Virus record (IMG/VR): IMGVR_UViG_3300022752_000145 | Location: 1-41,340 of that record | Reading direction: 5' to 3' (one strand) | Length of the DNA stretch: 41,340 bases | From: a virus | Shown here: positions 23,727 through 30,219 of the stretch, piece by piece | Layout: every line of letters begins with the position of its first letter | Numbering within the stretch: position 1 is the first letter of the stretch | Notes under the pieces: generated by a model | Seen by the model: only the letters and a program-made list of their open reading frames with translations | The model's database searches: none | What the model was told of the DNA's origin: nothing | Position numbers and translations under genes: made by a program

Positions 23727-24635
23727 ATGGCTAAAAATAAAGATAGCAAAAAAACTATTCCTGCGGTTTTACCACCTGTTCCTCCTATGTTGCAGCCTAG
23801 ACAAACCGAAACTTCAGCTGCACAGCAATCTCAACCTAATCAATTACAAATTAATATTGATCAGATGAGAAATAATAAATTTTTCGTTGCAACACCTTGT
23901 TATGGTGGGGCACTTACTGAACCTTATTTTAGGTCAGTAGTTAGAATGATGACCTTTTTTAATGGGCACAGAATCCCATTAGCATTTGGAACAATTGCTA
24001 ATGAGTCACTTGTTACAAGAGCCAGGAATGTACTTTTAGCATATTTCCTCGCTTCAGATTATACTCATCTAATGTTTATTGATGCAGATATTGAGTTTGG
24101 TTTAGAAGATATGCTTAAACTTTATGCACACAATAAGGATGTTATAGTTGGTGCATATCCTAAGAAAGGTGTAAATTGGCAAAGAATCAAAGACTCTGTT
24201 ATTCAAAATCCAACAGGAGAAAAATCGGATAAAGACATTGCAGCAATGGGATCCGATTATGCCATAAATTTTAAATTTCTTAATAGAGATTCTAAAACTA
24301 TTGGTGTGGAAAATGGTCTTATTAGATTACATGACGCTGGAACTGGATTTATGATGATCAAACGGCAAGCAATTATGAGATTGCTTGAAGCATATCCAGA
24401 AATCAAATATAACAATGATGTAAATATTTCTGCAGATTTGAATGATTATTTTTATGCGTTATTTGATACTATGATTGATCCTGTTGATCGTAGATATCTT
24501 TCAGAAGATTATACATTTTGTCGTAGATGGCAAGACATTGGGGGAGAAATTTGGCTGGACCCTTCAATTTCTTTAAATCATTATGGTTCATTTTGTTTTC
24601 AAGGTAATCCGGCACAAATTATACAATTTGGTTAA
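23727..24635 (+). CDS. GT-A glycosyltransferase-like protein
   Basis: A 302-aa protein. After a Pro/Gln-rich linker (1-45) comes KFFVATPCYGGALTEPYFRS, and then THLMFIDADIEFGLEDML with D119-A-D121 as the metal-binding DxD. ARNVLLAYFLASDYTH and VIVGAYPKKG are common in phage glycosyltransferases of this type. The C-terminal YTFCRRWQDIGGEIWLDPSI is the acceptor-side region. It is encoded between virion and recombination genes. The substrate may be a virion protein, DNA or cell surface; nothing in the sequence decides. Confidence 0.65.
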   Translation: MAKNKDSKKTIPAVLPPVPPMLQPRQTETSAAQQSQPNQLQINIDQMRNNKFFVATPCYGGALTEPYFRSVVRMMTFFNGHRIPLAFGTIANESLVTRARNVLLAYFLASDYTHLMFIDADIEFGLEDMLKLYAHNKDVIVGAYPKKGVNWQRIKDSVIQNPTGEKSDKDIAAMGSDYAINFKFLNRDSKTIGVENGLIRLHDAGTGFMMIKRQAIMRLLEAYPEIKYNNDVNISADLNDYFYALFDTMIDPVDRRYLSEDYTFCRRWQDIGGEIWLDPSISLNHYGSFCFQGNPAQIIQFG

Positions 24636-24638
24636 ATT

Positions 24639-25079
24639 ATGAAACTGTCCGATCTCCAGTCTATGTGGGCAGAGGACAGTACCATTGATGAAACAAATCT
24701 TGGTCATGAATCTGCTCGCACTCCAACACTTCACGCTAAATATTTAAATTATCTCTCATCCTCCAGACTCAATCTGCGTAAAGCAGAATCAGATTATTGG
24801 AACATGAGGCGTAAAAAATATAGATATTATAGAGGTGAAATGACTAAGCAAGAACTTGAGGACGAGAAATGGACTCAATGGCAAGGTGCTAAACCTCTTA
24901 AAAATGAAATGGATGAGTTTCTTCAAACTGATAAGGACCTTATTGAATTACAAGATAAAATCGAATATTTCAAAACGGTTCTATATCAATTAGAACAGAT
25001 TATTAGATCACTAAATAGTCGTACGTGGGATATAAAGACAGCAGTAGAGTGGACTAAGTTTACTAACGGTATGATGTAA
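24639..25079 (+). CDS. uvsY: Recombination mediator UvsY
   Basis: A 146-aa protein (T4: 137). The opening MKLSDLQSMWAEDSTIDETN, then TLHAKYLNYLSSSRLNLRKA and YWNMRRKKYRYYRGEMTKQE, are the conserved UvsY start and basic helix. It loads UvsX recombinase onto gp32-covered single-stranded DNA. Its stop and the uvsW start overlap (TAATG), the same order as in T4. The C-terminal helix (IEYFKTVLYQLEQIIRSLNS) is for oligomerisation. Confidence 0.9.
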   Translation: MKLSDLQSMWAEDSTIDETNLGHESARTPTLHAKYLNYLSSSRLNLRKAESDYWNMRRKKYRYYRGEMTKQELEDEKWTQWQGAKPLKNEMDEFLQTDKDLIELQDKIEYFKTVLYQLEQIIRSLNSRTWDIKTAVEWTKFTNGMM

Positions 25080-26422
25080 TGGCTGATATAAGTATTCAAA
25101 AGAAAAATGAAGTATATATGATAGTGAATAGTGATCCTTCGATCGCACAGGAACTATCAGATCATTTTTCCTTTGACGCACCTGGTGCTAAGTTTCATCC
25201 ATTGTATAAATCAAGAATGTGGGATGGAAAAATTAAATTGTTTTCTATGTTTACTAAAGAATTGTACATTGGGTTGAAAGAATATCTCGAGAATTTTGCT
25301 AAAGAAAGAGATTATGTTATAGACTATTCACAGTGGATAGAAGTTGGTGATGCAGTTACCCGAGAAATAGTTAAAGATTTTTGTGAAGAATTACAACTTG
25401 CCTCTAAGGGTCAACCAATTGAAATACGAGATTATCAAGTAGATGCAATATATAAAGCAATTAGCGACGGAAGACGCCTTCTATTATCGCCAACTGGTTC
25501 GGGAAAATCTCTTATCATTTACTGCCTCATCAGATGGCATGAAAAATTTGGAAGACGACAGCTTATACTTGTCCCTACAACTAGCCTTGTGGAGCAAATG
25601 TATAGCGACTTCCAAGATTATTCAACGATAAATAATTGGAAAGCAAGTGAACACTGTTACCGAATATATGGTGGGCATGAGAAGTCTAATCAGTACGATG
25701 TTGTTATTAGCACTTGGCAGTCTCTTTATAAGTTACCCAAAAAGTTCTTTTCAGAATTTCAAACCATTTACGGAGATGAAGCCCATTTATTTAAAGCTAA
25801 AAGTCTCACAAGTATTCTTAATAAATGCGAAAAGACCCCGTTTCGCATAGGAACTACGGGCACTTTAGATGGTACTAAAACACATAAGTTAATTCTCGAA
25901 GGTCTATTTGGACTAGTATTCAAAGTAACAACAACCAAAAAATTAATAGATAATAAAACACTAGCAGATTTAAAAATTCATAATATAATTTTAGATTATG
26001 ATGATGAATCTAGAAAACTAGTCAAGAATATGACTTACCAAGAGGAAATGGACTTCTTGGTATCACATAATAAACGAAATGTGTTTATTAGGAATTTGGC
26101 TATAACCCAAAAGAACAACACCTTAGTTCTATTCCAATTTGTTGAAAAGCATGGTAAATTACTCTACGATATGATAGAGTCTAAGTGTCAAGATCGACAA
26201 GTCTTTTTTGTTTTCGGCGGGACAGATACAGAGCAACGAGAACAAATTAGGCAATTGACAGAAAAAGAAAAAGAAAGAATAGAAATTTGGTTTGGTGAAG
26301 ATGTTTTAATGTTAGACCCGAACGAGACTGTGTACTTGTTAAATGGTGAATCGAAGTTGGCTAAAGATATTACAACTGATGATGATATATCTGATACCTG
26401 GGTGAAAAGTAAAATTTTATAA
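25079..26422 (+). CDS. uvsW: UvsW helicase, N-terminal piece with foreign tail
   Basis: UvsW is a superfamily 2 helicase that unwinds branched DNA and drives replication restart. The intact motifs are Walker A SPTGSGKS (137-144), DEAH (233-236) and GTTGTLDG (258-265), and the N-terminal DNA-binding part is complete. Homology runs to GGTDTEQREQIRQLTEKEK (about residue 398). The next ~49 residues (WFGEDVLMLDPNETVYLL, KLAKDITTDDDISDTW, VKSKIL) are not UvsW. Motifs V and VI are missing; they are found after the endonuclease gene at 27313-27500. T4 UvsW has 503 aa. The gene is therefore split by insertion, and the piece alone should lack helicase activity unless it pairs with the second piece. Confidence 0.85.
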   Translation: MADISIQKKNEVYMIVNSDPSIAQELSDHFSFDAPGAKFHPLYKSRMWDGKIKLFSMFTKELYIGLKEYLENFAKERDYVIDYSQWIEVGDAVTREIVKDFCEELQLASKGQPIEIRDYQVDAIYKAISDGRRLLLSPTGSGKSLIIYCLIRWHEKFGRRQLILVPTTSLVEQMYSDFQDYSTINNWKASEHCYRIYGGHEKSNQYDVVISTWQSLYKLPKKFFSEFQTIYGDEAHLFKAKSLTSILNKCEKTPFRIGTTGTLDGTKTHKLILEGLFGLVFKVTTTKKLIDNKTLADLKIHNIILDYDDESRKLVKNMTYQEEMDFLVSHNKRNVFIRNLAITQKNNTLVLFQFVEKHGKLLYDMIESKCQDRQVFFVFGGTDTEQREQIRQLTEKEKERIEIWFGEDVLMLDPNETVYLLNGESKLAKDITTDDDISDTWVKSKIL

Positions 26423-27279
26423 ATATGTTTATACCGGTAAAAAAGGATAACATATGAATAATATAAAAGAAAAATTTATAGAAGTATTGGGAATGCCTTT
26501 TAATGATAGTGCATTGGATAATTATATAGAATTTGTTATAACTAACCATCAAATTAATTCTGTAGAATATAGTGAACTACATCATATCTACCCGAGATCA
26601 TTATTTAATGATAACTTAGTTTATAGGTTAACCTATGATGATCATGTAACTGCTCACCAAATTTTATCTGAAGCCTATCCTATTAGAGAATTTTTGCGCC
26701 CTTTAAATTTTATGTTAAAAAGAGGTGATAAAGATAATAAAGAATATAGAAAATTATTATCATTAGCAACTAAAGCAAAATGGAAAGAATTTAAATTAAC
26801 TCCTCAGTATGAAATTTGGAGGAAAAAGAAATCTGTATATATGTCTGAATATATGAAAAACGGAGGATCAAAATATTTGTCTGAATTAAGATTTGCAAAA
26901 GAAGAAAATAGAAATAAAGTATCTACCCAATTTAAAGAATTATGGCAGGACGACGAATATAGAAAAAAAGTAATTAATTCCATGATTGAAGAACGTAATA
27001 GTGTCGCGGGCAAACAAAGAATGAAAAATTCTGCAAAGATGCGATGGGAAAATTTAAGTCAGCAGCAACGTATTGACTTTACATCCAAAATGCTATATAT
27101 TAATTCTGATGAGGAAAAAAGACAGGATGCTTCTGAAAAAATAAAAAATAAATGGCAGGACCCTGAGTTTAAGAAAAAAATGGCGAACAGAAAAACACGA
27201 GGTTCTGATGGTTCGGCAATGTCTAAAAAATGGCAAGATCCTATTTTTAGAGAAAAAATGTTACTTGCAAGGAAAAAAC
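26276..27279 (+). mobile_element. Homing-endonuclease insertion in uvsW
   Basis: This ~1-kb block separates two homologous parts of uvsW. It contains the foreign tail of the first piece, a late promoter and an HNH endonuclease gene. Exact borders are uncertain by about 30 nt on each side. No space is left for group I intron core helices 3' of the endonuclease gene, and no intein C-terminal block is present. Confidence 0.65.
26418..26425 (+). promoter_or_regulatory. T4-type late promoter for the endonuclease gene
   Basis: TATAAATA overlaps the stop codon of the first uvsW piece and ends 28 nt before the endonuclease ATG, giving the mobile gene its own late expression. A palindrome TACCGGTA (26432-26439) follows. 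Confidence 0.65.
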
Positions 27280-27293
27280 ATGAAACCAACTAA
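26454..27293 (+). CDS. HNH homing endonuclease
   Basis: A 279-aa protein with AAAGGATAACAT before its ATG. The HNH core is ELHHIYPRSLFNDNLVYRLT (H43, H44, N54) and then YDDHVTAHQILSEAYP (H64, H68), the common HHIxPRS...NLVxLT...HxxAH form of phage endonucleases. The C-terminal half holds basic repeats such as KWQDPEFKKKM and KWQDPIFREKM, with related copies at LWQDDEYRKKV and MRWENLSQQQR, of the NUMOD/IENR DNA-binding kind. It probably cuts uninterrupted uvsW genes of competing phages and spreads the insertion. Its 3' end overlaps the start of the second uvsW piece by 14 nt. Confidence 0.85.
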   Translation: MNNIKEKFIEVLGMPFNDSALDNYIEFVITNHQINSVEYSELHHIYPRSLFNDNLVYRLTYDDHVTAHQILSEAYPIREFLRPLNFMLKRGDKDNKEYRKLLSLATKAKWKEFKLTPQYEIWRKKKSVYMSEYMKNGGSKYLSELRFAKEENRNKVSTQFKELWQDDEYRKKVINSMIEERNSVAGKQRMKNSAKMRWENLSQQQRIDFTSKMLYINSDEEKRQDASEKIKNKWQDPEFKKKMANRKTRGSDGSAMSKKWQDPIFREKMLLARKKHETN

Positions 27294-27606
27294 GGTGAAG
27301 GAGGTAAAGGGCGCAATTATTATTGCGTCCTATTAGTGCGGTACATTTTCTACCGGGATAAATATCAAAAATTTACATAATATTATATTTGCTTCACCTT
27401 CAAAATCTCGTATTCGAAATCTTCAAAGTATTGGTAGAGGATTACGGACAAGTGAAAATAAAGTGAGTTGTAATCTATATGATATAGGCGACGACTTGTC
27501 ATGGAAATCCAAAAAGAATTATACATTATTACATATGATTGAGCGAATTAAAATTTATAATGATGAACACTTCGATTATAAACTAATTAAGGTACCGTTA
27601 AAATGA
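27280..27606 (+). pseudogene. uvsW: UvsW C-terminal piece with in-frame amber codon
   Basis: An ATG at 27280 with AAGGA just upstream (27270-27274) begins MKPTKVKEVKGAIIIASY. It is then interrupted by TAG TGC (27334-27339) before continuing GTFSTGINIKNLHNIIFASP and RIRNLQSIGRGLR. The joined sequence GAIIIASY-GTFSTG is the T4-like UvsW motif V region (T4: GIIIVASYGVFSTG), and SIGRGLR is motif VI. The fragment runs to a normal C-terminus and a TGA overlapping the next start (ATGA). Only the 6-nt TAGTGC disagrees with an otherwise intact second half. TAG is used as a normal stop elsewhere in the window (for example ends at 4212 and 28590). The piece may be decaying, or there is a sequence error. 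Confidence 0.7.
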
Positions 27607-28040
27607 CACAACTATATAAAAAGTTCTTTAAGTTGTCTAACGGTGACGATATAATTTGTTGTACAGATGATAGTTGTGAAAATATTAATAATAAATCTTT
27701 TATCAATATAGTAGATCCTGTTGTCATTCATAATATTAGAATACCTCGCGCAGGAATGGTTTTCGAAACCTTTATGATGAAACCTTGGATACCCTTTAGC
27801 GATGATACTGTTGTAACAATTAGTACTAATGCTATTGTGGCATTAGTTGAACCGAATAAAAGAATAATAGAACAGTATGATAATTTTATACTTTCACGTA
27901 AAGAAGAAACCGAAGAAGTAATTGAAGAAGCGAACAATTCAAATCCTGCAGCATTAGAAGAATTGTTAGCTAATGTTTTTAGATCAAAAGATGAACATGA
28001 GGAAGAAGATGACCAACAAGAGCGAAGAACCCTCCATTGA
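27603..28040 (+). CDS. Sm-like small protein upstream of gene 55
   Basis: A 145-aa protein. The N-terminal 85 residues, FKLSNGDDIICCTDDSCENI, FINIVDPVVIHNIR and DDTVVTISTNAIVALVEPN, follow the five-strand pattern of Sm/Hfq-like domains, where a strand-turn L-x-N-G-x-x-I begins the fold and a late strand carries the second Sm motif. The C-terminal third is acidic (EEANNSNPAALEELLANVFR, DEHEEEDDQQE) and would be flexible. A protein of this type is often beside 55 in T4-like marine phages. RNA binding is possible but unproven. It begins in an ATGA overlap with uvsW and overlaps 55. Confidence 0.5.
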   Translation: MTQLYKKFFKLSNGDDIICCTDDSCENINNKSFINIVDPVVIHNIRIPRAGMVFETFMMKPWIPFSDDTVVTISTNAIVALVEPNKRIIEQYDNFILSRKEETEEVIEEANNSNPAALEELLANVFRSKDEHEEEDDQQERRTLH

Positions 28041-28590
28041 GAAAGTTGCTACTAATTCACACTATATTGATAATAAAAAATTTTATCAAGCACTTGTTGA
28101 ATATAAAACTTTATGTGATACAGCAGTAGCAGAGGGAAAAGAAAAACCTATTATACCTAATTATATCGGCGAATGTTTTTTAAAGATATCGACACATTTA
28201 TCATATAAATCAAATTTTATAAATTATACTTTTAAAGATGATATGATAAGTGACGGTATTGAAAATTGTCTAACTGCTGCTGACAAATTTGACCCCACAA
28301 AGTCAACCAATCCTTTTGCGTATTATACACAAATAGTTTATTTTGCTTTCATTAGACGCATTCAAAAGGAAAAGAAACAACAAACAACTAGATATAGAAT
28401 GATTGAGAATATGGATTTGGATCAGATTATTACTCAAGAACACGATCAGGGCGAATTTAATAATCAGTTTTTAGATTTTTTGAAGAAACAGATCGATCAT
28501 ATAGATATTGATAAACGAATAATTCCTTTTCCAAAAAAGAACAAATTAGCTGAAGAGCAAAACAATAATCCGCTTGACGTAGACGATTAG
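28009..28590 (+). CDS. 55: Late-transcription sigma factor gp55
   Basis: I prefer the ATG at 28009 (193 aa, preceded by GAGGAAGAAG) over the in-frame ATG at 27973. It gives MTNKSEEPSIEKVATNSHYI and DNKKFYQALVEYKTL, aligning with the T4 start (VNNKELLQAIIDWK). The core NYTFKDDMISDGIENCLTAA, DKFDPTKSTNPFAYYTQIVY and FAFIRRIQKEKKQQ is the sigma region 2 that reads TATAAATA. Such boxes occur at five gene-proximal sites here. The C-terminus NNNPLDVDD lacks the clear clamp-binding peptide SLDFLYE of T4 gp55. Confidence 0.88.
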   Translation: MTNKSEEPSIEKVATNSHYIDNKKFYQALVEYKTLCDTAVAEGKEKPIIPNYIGECFLKISTHLSYKSNFINYTFKDDMISDGIENCLTAADKFDPTKSTNPFAYYTQIVYFAFIRRIQKEKKQQTTRYRMIENMDLDQIITQEHDQGEFNNQFLDFLKKQIDHIDIDKRIIPFPKKNKLAEEQNNNPLDVDD

Positions 28591-28603
28591 AATACTATAT
28601 AAT
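28574..28603 (+). promoter_or_regulatory. Sigma70 promoter for queE operon
   Basis: TTGACG (28574-28579), an 18-nt spacer and TATAAT (28598-28603) lie at the end of gene 55, 24 nt before the queE ATG. It is near consensus for host RNA polymerase, so early expression of the modification genes is likely. Confidence 0.8.
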
Positions 28604-28627
28604 ATATCATGAATAACTGGAGTGAAA

Positions 28628-29473
28628 ATGCAAAAAATTAAAGTATCAGAATTGTTTTATTCAATTCAAGGTGAAGGAAGATATATGGGTGTGCCCAGCA
28701 TCTTTCTAAGAACGTTTGGTTGTAATTTTACATGCGATGGTTTTGGTATGCCCAAAGGAATAAAAAGTGACGAACGAAACATCATCGCACAACACGCGGA
28801 TCAGTACAAAGATTATAAATCTCTTCCTTTGGTTACTACAGGCTGCGATAGTTATGCTAGCTGGGATGTTAGGTTTAAGCATCTTAGTCCTCTGCTTACT
28901 ATCGATGATATTGTTGACACCATTCTACGTATGTTACCTTATGGTAAATGGTCAAGTGAACATCTTGTTATTACGGGAGGAGAACCACTCCTCGGATGGC
29001 AAAAAGCGTACCCGACGCTTCTATCACACAAAGACATGGTCGGCCTTGAAGAAATCACGTTCGAGACAAATGGGACACAAGAACTAAGCAAAGATTTTTC
29101 AGAGTATTTAAAAACTCATTGGCGTAAGGGCTGGGATCGTTTGACGTTTAGTGTAAGTCCAAAATTAAGTGTCAGTGGCGAAAAATGGGAAGATGCAATT
29201 AAGCCCAATGTAATCATGCAGTATCAGGAACATGGTTATGTCTATCTAAAGTTTGTTGTAGCAAATGAAATTGATGTAGCAGAAGCAGCTATGGCAGTAG
29301 AATGTTATAGGGATAATGGATTTACTGGTCCAGTATATTTGATGCCTGTCGGCGGTGTGGAATCAGTATATGCCATGAACAATAAGAATGTAGCATTGAT
29401 GGCAATGAAGAAAGGTTGGAGATATTCGGATCGACTTCAAGTGCCTTTATTTAAAAATGAGTGGGGAACTTAA
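28628..29473 (+). CDS. queE: 7-carboxy-7-deazaguanine synthase QueE
   Basis: A radical-SAM enzyme converting 6-carboxy-tetrahydropterin to 7-carboxy-7-deazaguanine. The start is the ATG at 28628 with GGAG upstream; a GTG two codons earlier is less likely. The N-terminus KVSELFYSIQGEGRYMGVPS is the QueE signature. The iron-sulfur cysteines appear to be C32, C36 (GCNFTC) and C73 (GCDSYASWD), and ITGGEPLLGW (GGEP 117-120) binds SAM. The loop between C36 and C73 is about 34 residues longer than in simple CxxxCxxC enzymes. Size is 281 aa. It starts the deazaguanine operon and overlaps folE by one base. Confidence 0.9.
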   Translation: MQKIKVSELFYSIQGEGRYMGVPSIFLRTFGCNFTCDGFGMPKGIKSDERNIIAQHADQYKDYKSLPLVTTGCDSYASWDVRFKHLSPLLTIDDIVDTILRMLPYGKWSSEHLVITGGEPLLGWQKAYPTLLSHKDMVGLEEITFETNGTQELSKDFSEYLKTHWRKGWDRLTFSVSPKLSVSGEKWEDAIKPNVIMQYQEHGYVYLKFVVANEIDVAEAAMAVECYRDNGFTGPVYLMPVGGVESVYAMNNKNVALMAMKKGWRYSDRLQVPLFKNEWGT

Positions 29474-30219
29474 TGAGTAATAAATTAGTTGATGAAGCAC
29501 CATATCATCCTGGATATGAATGCGCCGTATTTAGTGATCCGGTGGGTCGCCCTATGAGTCTAGTGATTCGAGAAAGATTAAAAAAGAATAAATCTAGATT
29601 TTTCGCCAATGATAATATTTCTGAATTTATTGAAAATGAACAAGAGCTTGAATTACTTGTAAATGAAGTAGCTGAAAAATTTCAAGGCGTTTTGCACTCT
29701 TTAATAATTGATACTTCTAATGATCACAATACACAAGATACAGCACGTCGTGTCGCTAAGATGTTTGTTAAAGAAACATTTAATGGTAGATATGCTCCTG
29801 CTCCCAAGGTTACAGCATTTCCTAATGTAACTGAATATGATGAATTGTATGTAACAGGACCAATCTCAATTAGGAGTACATGTGCCCATCATTTTCAAAA
29901 CATTGTTGGTAAAGCATATATTGGCGTATTTCCGGGCAAGAATGTTATCGGCCTTAGTAAGTTTAATCGTATCACGGATTGGATCGCTTCTCGCCCGCAA
30001 ATTCAAGAAGAAATGACTGTACAAATTGCTGATGCTATTGAAAAAGAAACACAGGCAGAGGGAGTTGCTGTATTAGTACAGGCTGAACACCATTGTATGA
30101 CTCAACGGGGCGTAAAGGAACATGAGTCAGATATGACTACGTCAGTTATGCGAGGAGCATTTAGAGAAGATCCATCTTTGAAACAAGAATTTTTTAACAT
30201 TATCCATAAGATGAAATGA
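29473..30219 (+). CDS. folE: GTP cyclohydrolase I FolE
   Basis: Makes dihydroneopterin triphosphate from GTP, the first step toward preQ0. The start is the ATG at 29473 (TAATG overlap with queE) rather than the GTG at 29461. The zinc ligands are C137, H140 (RSTCAHHF) and C208 (EHHCMTQRG). GLSKFNRI, EEMTVQIADAIE and the DTARRVAKM helix complete the family pattern. At 248 aa it is close to the bacterial size, with an ~50-residue N-terminal extension. Its presence beside queE, queD and dpdA indicates DNA modification rather than folate supply. Confidence 0.9.
   Translation: MSNKLVDEAPYHPGYECAVFSDPVGRPMSLVIRERLKKNKSRFFANDNISEFIENEQELELLVNEVAEKFQGVLHSLIIDTSNDHNTQDTARRVAKMFVKETFNGRYAPAPKVTAFPNVTEYDELYVTGPISIRSTCAHHFQNIVGKAYIGVFPGKNVIGLSKFNRITDWIASRPQIQEEMTVQIADAIEKETQAEGVAVLVQAEHHCMTQRGVKEHESDMTTSVMRGAFREDPSLKQEFFNIIHKMK

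Noticed and set aside
27334-27336. Genome-wide recoding of TAG
   Set aside because: TAG ends several normal-length genes in this window, including gene 55 and the oxygenase ending at 4212.
27316-27339. Terminator hairpin GGGCGCAA...TTGCGTCC near 27309-27330
   Set aside because: The 8-bp stem exists, but it falls in conserved UvsW codons (AIIIAS) and no T-run follows.
26276-27340. Group I intron in uvsW
   Set aside because: The second uvsW part resumes about 10-20 nt after the endonuclease stop, leaving no room for the 3' intron core helices; the 5' part is open coding sequence. RNA data could still overturn this.
26276-27340. Intein or split intein in uvsW
   Set aside because: No Cys/Ser-led N-terminal block at the junction and no HN-Cys/Ser/Thr C-terminal block before GAIIIASY; only weak Hint-like similarity in the tail.
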